A DNA stretch of 64,000 nucleotides from Batkoa obscura (lineage: Eukaryota > Entomophthoromycota > Entomophthoromycetes > Entomophthorales > Batkoaceae), in assembly GCA_030770535.1 (NCBI GenBank), contig JASVEC010000027.1:124001-188000 (forward strand), in the 5' to 3' direction. The translations under genes were made by a program, and so were the position numbers. Shown one piece after another: positions 1 to 9,749 of this stretch (position 1 is the stretch's first letter; the number at the start of each line of letters is the position of its first letter). The notes under the pieces were generated by a model. That model saw only the letters and a list, made by a program, of their open reading frames with translations, was not told where the DNA came from and made no database searches.

Positions 1-805
1 AGCTGTTGATTGACCTTGATGACTAGTAATTGATATAAAAATGATAAATGATATGTATTAAATGTATTAAAAGTGACCCAAAAGGTAGTGATGAAGTAAG
101 TTTAGATTTGTGGGAAAGTAAAGGTATTCAAGGGTACAAATTGAATGAAAAAACAAACACTTGGTTTTCAACTTATTTAAATGAACCTGTTTCTTTAGTT
201 AGAAAAGGAAGTAAATCACGTCCAGTAATTGATTTTTATTTACAAAAATCAAACTTATCAGATGTAAATAGTGAGGTAAATTAGTAATAATAGTAGTACT
301 TAATATTAATGTTAATACTTTATTTTCCAAGACTTCCTTTGCAGATGGTTTTCCATTATTAATTATAAGTGAAGAATCAGTTTTTGAACTAAAAGATCAG
401 TTGCCTAAAGATAGCGGCATAAATGTAGATTATCGTAATTTCAGACCAAATATATTAATTAAAGGGGTAACTTCAGCAAATAAAGAAGATGAGTTCTCAT
501 TAATTAGTATTAATGATAATATCAAAATACATTGTGACATTCCATGCGCACGTTGTTCATTACCTAATGTCAATCCAGATACTGGCATTAAACATTCATT
601 AGAGCCTTCAAAGACATTATCAAAATATCGCAGAACTTTCAAAGATATTAATAAATATAAAAGCTTTTTTGGAATCAATGCTATTCCACTTTCTCATGGT
701 AAATAATAATAATATTTAATATTTAATATTTGATATTTAATACTTTACTTAGGTAATCTTAAAATTGGTCAAACAATCCATGTTGACTCATTATTAATCA
801 AATAA
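1..805 (+). CDS. MOSC-domain protein, mARC-like (5' end outside window)
   Basis: This is the C-terminal part of a MOSC-domain protein related to the mitochondrial amidoxime-reducing component (mARC), a molybdenum-cofactor enzyme family that reduces N-hydroxylated compounds. Best exon fit is 3-25, 74-275, 332-698 and 753-805, with introns 26-73, 276-331 and 699-752. The first junction removes an in-frame TAG at 24-26, so 26-73 is read as intron rather than placing the start at 48. Visible MOSC marks are the motif NFRPNILIKG, then IPCARCSLPNVNPDTG, whose second Cys matches the Mo-ligating Cys of animal mARC, and a final NLKIGQTIHVD strand. The N-terminal beta-barrel half must lie upstream of the window. 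The stop lies 18 bp from the stop of the converging cytochrome b561 gene. The family call is fairly secure; substrate and location are inferred. Confidence 0.75.
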
Positions 806-823
806 ATATAATAAAAATAAAAT

Positions 824-2168
824 TTATTTTTGTATTAACAAATCTTTTGATTCAATTTGCTCTACAATTAAGGTATCTGGTGAACTAGCTTCCGAGTTAA
901 TATTTAAAGGTATATTACTATGAGCCATATGGTCATTAGTATTATGTTTGTTAGATAACTTAATATAACCAAAGAACAATAAACCAATCAAAGTGATTAC
1001 AGATAACCAAATGGGTACCCAATAAACATCTGGGAAGATCTTTAAACCAAAGATAAAATTGATCATTGCTAAAGTGTAAGTAAAACGACCTAAATACCAA
1101 TGTAATTTATCATACCAGGGTATTTCACTACGATTATTATCATATAATTTATCAATAACAAAACCTAAAGTTAATTGTATAAAGAACAATAATGTAACTA
1201 AATAACCTAAAAACTAAAAAAAATAGATGTTAGTTTTACTTTCTTATTATAATTAAATTAAATCAACTTACTGAATGTGGATCATTAATAACAAATCCAG
1301 TATGCATATTCATTAATACAATAGCTAAAATTGAAAACAATAAAGTAAATGAAAAGCACATTATATGACAACGGAACCACCACACACCCAATTGACTTTT
1401 ATAAAATTTAGCAATTGCTATAGCTATTGGTGGTAATACAATCCAGGCAATAAACATAAAGAAACCATGTAATAAAATTAAAGTTGGCATTGAGTTGTCT
1501 TCTTCTTCTTCTTCTTCTTCTGAAAGATGAGTATGATCTAATTCTTCCCCTTCTTTTTCCAATTCAGAAGATAAGATAAGATCAAACGTTCCCTTCTCTT
1601 GTTTTGAATTATTGTTATCTTTTAGATTATATTTATACTCTAAAGTTAAAGGAGCTGCTTCTCTTTCAACTTTTCCTTCTAAATCTTGGGTTTGATTTGA
1701 TTGTAAATCATTTAATAATAATTGGTAATAGTAAGTATGATTTTTAAATAGTTGGATAACATTATCTAATCTTAATTTTTGAGAAGTTGGATTAGATTGT
1801 AAATAAATGGTATGATTTGTAGAAGGAGAGAGCTTAGGTTCAATAAACTACAAAAAGAAGGTGAGGTTAATATTTGTTATTTAATATTTAAGACAAAATT
1901 TTACTATCTTTTGAGTTTCAAGCTGACATTCGAAGTAACTAAAAGAAGAAGCATTATTAACATATTGTTGTACTATATAAATATTGATATCAACTTACCT
2001 AATATTTTCACTAAGTTGAATATTTAGCTGAGAAGAAGTTAACAAATCTAAATTTATTAATTCAAAACAAAAATGTTGATTTAATGTACAGTTCTTTGTA
2101 TTCGGTAAAAAAGCTGTTAGTTGAGTTATATGAAATAATACAATAAAAAATCGTTTAAAAAGGTTCAT
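824..2168 (-). CDS. Cytochrome b561-domain membrane protein with luminal N-terminal region
   Basis: Predicted 389-aa integral membrane protein; cytochrome b561 domains carry two hemes and pass electrons across membranes. Exons (reverse) are 2168-1999, 1938-1905, 1847-1272 and 1213-824; exon 2 is only 34 nt. The N-terminus (MNLFKRFFIVLFHITQLTAF) is a likely signal peptide. It is followed by ~160 residues without a recognised fold, occupying the place of the DOMON domain in fungal DOMON-b561 proteins, and an acidic stretch of seven Glu. The b561 part holds about five or six hydrophobic helices with the expected histidines in LLHGFF, FRCHIMC, NDPHS and DKLHWYLGR. The C-terminal ~60 residues are hydrophilic and probably cytosolic. 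Start chosen as the Met directly before the signal sequence. Ferric reductase activity is possible but not shown. Confidence 0.75.
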
Positions 2169-3022
2169 TTTTGTGATGAGTGTAATAAGAAATGAAGAAG
2201 ATATCAAATAATTGAAATATTGATTAAAAGCTTTTTAATGGATTTATTTTGGGTGAGTATTTATATTCCTCTACTTTCTAAATACTAACTTGTTTAATGA
2301 TACCTCATGTTCACTCTTTAACTTCATCATGAATTTATAATTTCAAGCTTGATTATTGTTAGCAAATATTTCAATCATTCTAACTTCCATAATTTTTGAA
2401 AATTTTCTTTATTGCGGATTACCGTTGGTCATTAAAAAGACATATTGTTTGTAATTCAAATTTGAAGTTGCTTTATTTTCACATGAGTAGAAAAAGTAAC
2501 GTATAAATAAATAACGATAAAAAAACATAACAGTTATTGATGGTGAACTGATATTTTAAAATGCTAGAAAATAAAATTGTTTTTATTTTCAGTAGCTAAC
2601 CAGTATTTTTTAGTAATTTCATGTTGCAAGGAAATGACCATAGTGAAATAAAGATCCATTTTTTCAATTACATCACACTTTCTTGAAAGGTAATAAGTTA
2701 TTTAAAAGGATATGTAGTTAGTTTTGTAACACTATCAATAGAGCTCAAAAGTTTATTAAAAATTCAGACTATTTACTGTTTTATTAATATTAGTAGATCA
2801 TTATAGGATATAACAAAACTTAACATATAATCCTCTATTTACTTTAACAAGAAAACAAAGTATGATATCGAAATAACACTAATGATATGATAACAGATGA
2901 TATAACACATTAGCATCCTTTAAACATCAAAATATAATTTATACTAAAAATAATTTATTACATGATTTATATCTTTTATACTTGATTAAAGGCAATTAGA
3001 AAACTTATTAACAACGCTAAAG
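2169..3022. other. Intergenic, upstream of b561 and downstream of metallothionein 1
   Basis: AT-rich sequence without a credible coding frame or recognisable repeat. It should hold the b561 promoter (right of 2168) and the metallothionein 3' end; no TATA or poly(A) signal stands out from the AT background. Confidence 0.5.
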
Positions 3023-3820
3023 TTAACAGCATTTAGATTTGGAACTGCAACAGGCTGAGGCAGTCTTATCAGTGGTACATTCACATACCTTTGAATCAGA
3101 TTTGCAGGTTTCGCAGTTACATCCTTCTTCACAGTTACATCCTTCTTTATCACAGGCACATTTAGATTTGGAGCTGCAACAGGCTGATTTAGTTTTATTA
3201 GTAGTACATTCACATACCTTTGAATCAGATTTGCAGATTTCACACTTACATCCTTCTTCACAGTTACATCCTTCTTTATCACAGGCACATTTAGATTTGG
3301 AGCTGCAACAGGCTGATTTAGTTTTATTAGTAGTACATTCACATACCTTTGAATCAGATTTGCAGGTTTCGCAGTTACATCCTTCTTCACAGTTACATCC
3401 TTCTTTATCACAGGCACATTTAGATTTGGAGCTGCAACAGGCTGATTTAGTTTTATTAGTAGTACATTCACATACCTTTGAATCAGATTTGCAGATTTCA
3501 CACTTACAACCTTCTTCACAGTTACATCCTTCTTTGGCACAAGCACAACTAGTTCCTTTGTTTTCTACTTTGCGAGTTTCACAGTTACAAGAAGCATCAC
3601 ATTTGCAACCATCTTTGCTTCCAGTGCAGGCACAGATTTTGGCTAAAGCTTGAGCCTTTCTGGTTTCACAACTGCATGAGCTGTCACAGTTACAGCCACC
3701 TTGGCTACCAGTACAGGCACAGATCAATTCAGCTACTTGGGCTTGGCGAGTGGAGCAGTTGCATGCGGATTGGCAATCACAGCCATTGGTGTTTCCAGTA
3801 CATTTACAAGTTTGAGGCAT
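3023..3820 (-). CDS. Large Cys-rich metallothionein, copy 1
   Basis: Predicted 265-aa intronless protein with about 64 cysteines (roughly a quarter of all residues), nearly all in C-x-C, C-C or C-x2-3-C spacing and almost no aromatic residues: the signature of a metal-thiolate metallothionein. It begins MPQTCKCTG. Residues 1-90 are three ~29-residue repeats of the form CxCTGxxxGCxCxxxCxC. Residues 91-265 are four 43-residue repeats (129 bp each) of the form CACxKEGCNCEEGC, then KVCECTT, then ACCSSKSK; each carries 11 Cys. Repeats 1 and 3 read EGCKCEICK and repeats 2 and 4 EGCNCETCK, so the array looks like a doubled two-repeat unit. Fungal copper thioneins are typically 25-60 aa, so this is unusually long. 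Cu(I), Zn or Cd buffering is inferred; the bound metal is not known. Copy 2 lies upstream in the same orientation. Confidence 0.85.
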   Translation of the reverse strand: MPQTCKCTGNTNGCDCQSACNCSTRQAQVAELICACTGSQGGCNCDSSCSCETRKAQALAKICACTGSKDGCKCDASCNCETRKVENKGTSCACAKEGCNCEEGCKCEICKSDSKVCECTTNKTKSACCSSKSKCACDKEGCNCEEGCNCETCKSDSKVCECTTNKTKSACCSSKSKCACDKEGCNCEEGCKCEICKSDSKVCECTTNKTKSACCSSKSKCACDKEGCNCEEGCNCETCKSDSKVCECTTDKTASACCSSKSKCC

Positions 3821-3885
3821 CTTGAGTTATTAATCGTTGGATTGATTTAAATTGAGATTTTTTTAGTTAGTGACCATCCATTTGT

Positions 3886-3900
3886 TTGCTTTATATACCT
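3886..3900 (-). promoter_or_regulatory. Probable TATA element of metallothionein 1
   Basis: On the minus strand the sequence reads GGTATATAAAGC about 70 bp upstream of the metallothionein ATG, a good TATA match in a less AT-rich stretch than its surroundings. The assignment rests on position and motif only. Confidence 0.45.
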
Positions 3901-3999
3901 TACGTTGCCTTGGGGAACTTTAATTTACCCAATCATTGGTGACGATAAAAGATGGGAATGGTGTTGTAAAGCACAAATAATGATTGGCTTAATCCAGGT

Positions 4000-4800
4000 T
4001 CTAGTTGCTTCAAATAAGTCGAGAGGTTAATGCTATTGGTTGAAATAAGAATTGAGTTTGTAAAAAAATGAGTGACAAATTATCTAAATGTGAGTTAATG
4101 CGGAATCCAGCCAATAGCATAAAATTCTCGGTCACTTTTTTCCCCAGTTCAAATGTAAAGATGAAATTGATAACTTATTCTTTGCAACAGGGAAAAACAG
4201 CTAGATTGATTATTTACGGTTAAAATGCCTTTAGCAATATGGTTTGGGTTTACTTTATAGAAGCTCAAACGTCTTGGTTTCGTTTTGATTTAATACAGAT
4301 TGTTTGATTTTTTTCTAAAATTGTATTGAATAGCTCACTATTACCTATGATATTCGTCTTAGCTTATTGAAACTTCTAGTATTTTCGATTTAATAGGCAT
4401 TATTGACCAAGTTTTAATAAATCATGAGCATCATATTTATCATTTAACAAAAACAACTTATACATTTTTCCGCTTAGTACTTCATTAGTTCCATACTAAT
4501 TACTATCACAGTATTTCCAATCTCATACTATCTGGCAAAAATAGCTCATTTTTCACAACCAAACCGAATATAACTTGTTTGTACTATGGTCTTAAAACTA
4601 AGATTGAATAAGCAAGTCAGGTTAAATAATGCAATAATAAGTATTATTTTTGCTAAATGCAGGGATATTAACTCCAATTAACTAGCAATTTGGGCAAAAT
4701 ACGTGTATTTGATTTTTTACTCAATGATAGTAACTTTCTTAATAAATTTCAAGTCATCATAGGTTAGAAAACTTTTAAAAGGGGATGGATTAAATAGTAA
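4000..4800. repeat. Upstream half of tandem metallothionein duplication, unit 1
   Basis: This ~800-bp non-coding segment aligns, with gaps and roughly 70% identity by eye, to 6425-7210 upstream of metallothionein copy 2. Together with the coding regions it defines a tandem duplication of about 2.4-kb offset. Anchors are the CCAAT block, a later GGTCACTTT/AGTCACTTT motif, and TTTCAAGTCATCAT versus TTCAAGTTGTCAT near the right end. The promoters have diverged far more than the coding parts. Confidence 0.6.
4023..4046 (-). promoter_or_regulatory. Conserved CCAAT-box block, metallothionein 1 promoter
   Basis: The plus strand reads GGTTAATGCTATTGGTTG; its reverse holds CCAAT, the binding core of the HAP/NF-Y complex. 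The same 24-bp block recurs almost unchanged at 6438-6461, at nearly the same distance from the copy 2 start (ATTGG 215 and 207 bp upstream), although surrounding promoter sequence has drifted. That conservation argues for a real regulatory site. A further CCAAT lies at about 4114. Confidence 0.5.
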
Positions 4801-5548
4801 TAATAATAAATACTTTGACTTTTTTTATTTAAACAAGTACTTTTACTCTTCTCTTTTCAAAAGTAGTAAAGTTACTAACAGTGAGCTTATCATAAAGCTT
4901 TATTTACACCTTCTCTAATGTGTTTTAAAATACACAAATTGTCTTTGAACAATAAAATAAAATAAACTGATAGAAATTATAAAAAATATGAAAATTCATT
5001 ACTTGAAATACTAACCTTTCCTACCTTTCCTGCTTTTACTACTTGAGAGTTTTTATTGTTTTGTTTGAAAATTCCAGAAAAGAGATATACTATAGATTTA
5101 AAGCCACAATCTCTTTCTTGCTAACAAATAATTGATTTGCTTAACTTATAGCACATTGTCATATTGTTATTATTGATTTTATTATCGCTAGTTAATAAAG
5201 ATCTTTTTAGAAATATTAAATTTCTTTTCTTTTACATCAGCTAAGAGTGACATAAAATAGAACTACAATAGTTTGAATACTAAAGATAATAACTGCTTTT
5301 ACAAAACATATACTAAATAGTAAATAGGATAATATACTTAGAATGTTAAGTGATAAAACAGGGTTTTTGATAATGTAATAAAGCTCACTAAATTTTTTAA
5401 TTATTAATTCATTTTAGTTCACTACTATAGTAAATAATTTATAAACGTAGTAAAACTTAATCTTTCTTACTTGTTTTTCTAATTTAATATAATAATAAAT
5501 TAGATACAATAATAAAAAACTGTTATTAATGAATTAATAAAACAATAT
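4801..5548. other. Intergenic between metallothionein promoter 1 and the MITE
   Basis: AT-rich sequence with no coding frame and no repeat recognised. It lies between the duplicated promoter segment and the MITE that sits 3' of metallothionein copy 2. Confidence 0.5.
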
Positions 5549-5649
5549 TAAGGAATGTATTTTTTGTTTAATTTTACTAACAATCTTTCCACTCAAATAG
5601 CGCTTAAAAAATGGAAAAAATGATGAAGCCAAAAAAAACATCACCATAT
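5549..5649 (+). mobile_element. MITE family 1, copy a
   Basis: About 100-bp copy of the TGGGGATGT-ended MITE in plus orientation (defined as GTTTAAGAATTTTAC next to the left end). The core AATAGCGCTTAAAAAATGG is intact; the left end is degraded and the right end reads ACATCACCATA. Confidence 0.75.
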
Positions 5650-5703
5650 AATTCAAATTTTTATGTTATAAAGCACTTATAAATTTATTATTAATACTTG
5701 AAT

Positions 5704-6243
5704 TTAACAGTATTTGAATCTAGAGCTGCTGCAATCTGAAGTGGTCTTACAAGCGATGCACTCACATACCTTTGAATCAGATTTGCAGATTTCACACTTA
5801 CATCCTTCTTCACAGTTACATCCTTCTTTATCACAGGCACATTTAGATTTGGAGCTGCAACAGGCTGATTTAGTTTTATTAGTAGTACATTCACATACCT
5901 TTGAATCAGATTTGCAGATTTCACACTTACAACCTTCTTCACAGTTACATCCTTCTTTGGCACAAGCACAACTAGTTCCTTTGTTTTCTACTTTGCGAGT
6001 TTCACAGTTACAAGAAGCATCACATTTGCAACCATCTTTGCTTCCAGTGCAGGCACAGATTTTGGCTAAAGCTTGAGCCTTTCTGGTTTCACAACTGCAT
6101 GAGCTGTCACAGTTACAGCCACCTTGGCTACCAGTACAGGCACAGATCAATTCAGCTACTTGGGCTTGGCAAGTGGAGCAGTTGCATGCGGATTGGCAAT
6201 CACAGCCATTGGTGTTTCCAGTACATTTACAAGTTTGAGGCAT
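5704..6243 (-). CDS. Large Cys-rich metallothionein, copy 2
   Basis: Predicted 179-aa metallothionein, tandem paralog of the gene at 3023-3820. The first ~135 residues match copy 1 almost exactly (an Arg to Cys change at residue ~25 adds a cysteine). It has the same three N-terminal ~29-residue repeats but only two 43-residue repeats instead of four. The second is degenerate at its end: ECIACKTTSDCSSSRFKYC replaces the usual TTNKTKSACCSSKSK segment and ends Tyr-Cys. Metal capacity should therefore be lower. It has its own upstream region with the shared CCAAT block. The coding block is far more similar to copy 1 than the promoters are, pointing to gene conversion or strong selection on the coding part. 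Metal specificity cannot be read from sequence. Confidence 0.85.
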   Translation of the reverse strand: MPQTCKCTGNTNGCDCQSACNCSTCQAQVAELICACTGSQGGCNCDSSCSCETRKAQALAKICACTGSKDGCKCDASCNCETRKVENKGTSCACAKEGCNCEEGCKCEICKSDSKVCECTTNKTKSACCSSKSKCACDKEGCNCEEGCKCEICKSDSKVCECIACKTTSDCSSSRFKYC

Positions 6244-6424
6244 CTTGATATATTGATGGATTATTTAATTGATTGATTTTAATAAACTTTATAGCCTTCA
6301 TCTCGATTGTTTTTATACTCTGTGTTGGCTTTCAACGATTTATGTTTAAGTCAATCAATCATGGCAATAAAGGCACGAATGGTATCGAAAGGTATAGATA
6401 GTGATTGCCGTAACACAACCATTG

Positions 6425-7210
6425 ATAAAATAACTGCGAGGTTAATGCTATTGGTTGAAATGAGAATAAATTTTAAAATAAAGTGAATGATAAAATATCT
6501 AAAAATGGGTTGATACAGAATACAGTTAATGATAATAGTTTCCAGTCACTTTATTTTCCAAGCTCGGATGTAAAAATGAGTTTGATGACATTTATTATTT
6601 TCAATATATGAGTAGCGGCTAGATTATTCATTTATAGTTAAAATACATTACAAAAACATTGCTTAGCTCTTTGTTAATATATCAAGCACAATGGTTCGGT
6701 GTGGATTGGTTTAATAGTGAGTAAAGTTACATTAATAGCTTGTAACTATTTATAACTTTAATTACAAATTACCGAACCTTATTGTATTTTAATTTCGATA
6801 TAGCCGTATTAACTAACCTTTAATAAACTTTAGATACTATTTGTCATTTAGCGAAAACAACTCACCTTATTTATCTTCCACTCAATTACTCATACATTCT
6901 ATATTAATCATCATTCACTACTTCCAATTTTATATTATTTAGCAAAAATAACTCATTTTTTAAAAATTGTATTTTTATCAGTTTGCTACTCTCTATTGTT
7001 GCAAAGTAAAGCAAAATAGCCAAGCTACCTTAAACACCAAAATAGTATGTATTAATTTTCCAAATACAGGGATAACCTAGCTTCAATTGAACTTTAAAAA
7101 TTTTGAGCGAAATTAATGACCCTGGTTTTTCATTCAATGATAGCAACTTTTTTTAAAGCTTCAAGTTGTCATAAACTGGAGAAATTTAAGAAAGGATGAG
7201 TTGAACAATA
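6425..7210. repeat. Upstream half of tandem metallothionein duplication, unit 2
   Basis: Counterpart of 4000-4800. The duplication reaches to within ~50 bp of the GT15 gene that starts at 7255, so that gene's promoter is probably partly made of duplicated metallothionein upstream sequence. Confidence 0.6.
6438..6461 (-). promoter_or_regulatory. Conserved CCAAT-box block, metallothionein 2 promoter
   Basis: Near-exact repeat of the block at 4023-4046, containing CTATTGGTTG (CCAAT on the gene strand) about 207 bp upstream of the copy 2 start. Confidence 0.5.
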
Positions 7211-7254
7211 AAATAACAAATTAAACTTATTACTTTTCATTATAGTCAATACAA

Positions 7255-8475
7255 ATGAGAATAAATAAATCTACAATAGCATTAATCGCCTCAATAATCC
7301 TATTAACGATCGTTTATTTTCACTTAAAGTCAATCTTAGCTGGCAAAGAACAAACTTTAAACAGCCTAAGATCCGGTTCAAATGGAGTTCGTGGCATAAT
7401 TGTCATAATGTGTCGCAACAGCGATCTTTTAGGCATGGTATCAACATTAAGGGAATTTGAACTTAACTTCAATGGCCAATTCAACTATCCTTATTTGTTT
7501 TTAAATGAAATCGAGTTTACTACGGAGTTTAAAACTGCTATTTTAAAACATACTGAAAGCAAAGTAACATTTTCAAAGATTGAGGAAGAGTTATGGGAAA
7601 TACCTAAATCAGTGAATCAAACCTTAATGGCTATAAAGATGCAAGAACTGAAACATCAAAACATTAGTTATGCAGATTCAGTGAGTTATAGGTTAATGTG
7701 TCGATACCAATCGTATTATTTATTCCAACATAAAGAAGTAGTAAATTATGACTATGTTATGCGGATTGAACCAGACACCCGTTTTTTTTTGTAAGACTAA
7801 GTACGACTTGTTTGATTATATGAAGAGAAATCAATTGAGCTATGGATTTTCTATCACTTTAAAAGAGATTCCAGAAACCATTCCAACTCTTTTTGATACA
7901 ATTACAAGGTATATTAAACAAACAAAGTTAACAGTCAATAGCGATCTGTTTCCTTTCTTTTTAAAACAAGCTGATAAAAAAGACTTGGATCATATCGAAT
8001 TTCAACAAAGAATAGGTAGTATTCTATTTGTTTATTTATTTCTTACTAACTTGTATCTTTAGGCAAAACAAACCTCCGTCAACCTCTCACATATAATTTA
8101 TGCCATTTTTGGACCAACTTTCATATCATAGATCTTAACTTTATTAAAAGCGATATATACAAAAAATATTTCAAGTACTTGGAAGATAACAACAATTATT
8201 TCTATGAGCGATGGGGGGATGCGCCAGTCATCTCTTTAGGCCTTGGTTTGTTTAGAAATGCTTCTCAAATCCATCATTTTTCTGACTTGGGCTATCAACA
8301 TGATAAATTTGCCACTTGCCCTAATAACCCATTAATTGAAGCAGGCGTGGAATTACGTTGTAAATGTCCAACCAATTTCAAAGAGTTTTTTTATGATCCT
8401 GGCTCCTGTTTACCACGATTTAAAAATTATGAAAAAATTGAGTTTAAAAAGGAACATGTTGATTTATTAGTTTAA
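7255..8475 (+). CDS. GT15 alpha-1,2-mannosyltransferase (KRE2/MNT1/KTR family), frameshifted in this sequence
   Basis: Type II Golgi enzyme that extends N- and O-linked mannose chains with GDP-mannose. N-terminal anchor at residues ~8-27 (IALIASIILLTIVYFHL), then the GT15 domain: YDYVMRIEPDTRFF, YNLCHFWTNF (residues matching the family's YNLCHFWSNF) and YERWGDAPVIS near the C-terminus, ending with CKCP and PGSCLPRF. One intron, 8016-8062, with a clear TACTAAC-like branch site. The frame breaks at a run of nine T at 7782-7790: with eight T the protein reads on as RFFCKTKYDLF, exactly as the family requires, giving 390 aa; with nine it stops at once. This is either a homopolymer error in the sequence or a recent loss; everything downstream is intact and well conserved. 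It converges on the MTQ1-like gene 37 bp away. Confidence 0.8.
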
Positions 8476-8512
8476 ATTTAATCTATTATATATTCTATTT
8501 ATTATCTACACG

Positions 8513-9637
8513 TCAATAGATATAAACTACTCTATATTTATCACTCATATCCTTTTTCAAAACCGAATGAAACCCATAATGATCAAAGTACTGTTTTAGC
8601 TTCAAGCCCTGCTCTTTAGTCCCATATTCAAAAACAAACTTTGGTAGGCCACTCTTAATTTTACTCTCCTTTTCACTATTCTTTATGTATTTTTCATAAA
8701 CCTCATATATACGATGATAATACTCTAATCCATAGCTGTCCTTCGTTTTCAATGCGCCACTATCCTCCCATTGCTTCACTGATAAATCCAATAGCTCATA
8801 TTCGTCTGGAGGTATGTAAGGTGGGTTTGAAACGATCATACTGATGGGTGGGATTGATGATAGCAACTTTCTGATTTGGTAGTCATTGAATAAGTCCACC
8901 AATTTAAAATGAACTTTATGATTTAACCGTTTTTCATTATAAGTTTGGTTTTGTTGGCTCAGTAATGTGGCTTGTTCATTTTTATCTATGGAATAAATAT
9001 ATATCTTGGTTTTTATTTTGCTGCTTAACATCAACGGTATACAGCCGCTTCCACTTCCTATTTCAAGTATTGTAAAACTATCGTTTTTCCTTTTGTTTAG
9101 CTGTTCGTCTATTAGCTTAGCTAACTCAATACTCCATTCCTCTGTTTCCCATCTGTTATAATAAAAAGAACATAAAAAATAAAATAAAGCGATATAAATA
9201 ATTTACCTTGGTATTAATATTGGTTGTTTAACTTTAATTAATAAATCTCCAAATGGTTGATCTCCTATTTTAATATTATAATTCAATTACTTGGTTATTT
9301 TCTATGAGTTACCTATTATGTATTGTAATGGTTTGTTTTTAAATATCCTTTCTTCCAATAAGTCACTTAATAGGCCGTCGTTGTCTATACTATCATTATT
9401 TAATGTTGCCATAGTACCATCTGCTTCATTGTTGTCTACTATAATTTTATTTGTATCATTTATATATTCTTTCAACCACTTAATTTCTTGTTTAGCATGT
9501 TCTACATTCCCAGAATATACCTTATTTGCTAATGATTTGACAAGGCTGTTTAAACTAGAATTGGGGTGAATGGATGAGTGAATCGTACGTCGAAGGAATG
9601 ACATAATTGATAAACAAGTAATATCAAATAAATGCAA
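8513..9637 (-). CDS. MTQ1: HemK/PrmC-type release factor glutamine methyltransferase, probably mitochondrial
   Basis: Predicted 340-aa SAM-dependent methyltransferase that methylates the Gln of the GGQ motif in a peptide chain release factor. Exons (reverse) are 9637-9313, 9264-9207 and 9152-8513. The SAM-binding motif ILEIGSGSGCIPLML and the diagnostic NPPY (MIVSNPPYIPPDEY) are present, preceded by LQYIIGDQPFGDLL and ILIPRWETEEW; PrmC enzymes have PRPETE here, so a Trp replaces Pro-Glu context. The N-terminus before the helical domain is long and rich in Ser, Thr and Arg (a second Met at 9604 begins MSFLRRTIH), fitting a mitochondrial presequence. This favours MTQ1, the mitochondrial enzyme, over cytosolic MTQ2, which is shorter and lacks this N-terminal domain. 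Assignment to mitochondria is inferred. Confidence 0.8.
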
Positions 9638-9749
9638 AATTTATTAAAACACGACTTTTTAGTAAAAAATCGTTATTTTTTGATTGGTTAATTTGAATCC
9701 TTGTTATAAATAGTAAATCATAAAATATTGCTTTTGATTTTTTTAAAAA

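Noticed and set aside
3100-3545. CRISPR-like regular repetition
   Set aside because: The repeats are contiguous 129-bp coding modules without variable spacers, in a eukaryotic gene.
2986-3653. Long open frames of 186-204 codons on both strands over the metallothionein repeats
   Set aside because: They arise because a 129-bp repeat (a multiple of three) keeps all frames open. The Cys-rich frame is the one with a start, a stop and known family features; the others encode monotonous repeats without domain character. The same applies at 5691-6076.
7780-7795. Programmed ribosomal frameshift in the mannosyltransferase gene
   Set aside because: No known shift signal or downstream structure is evident and other GT15 genes do not use one. 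A homopolymer length error or a simple mutation is more likely.
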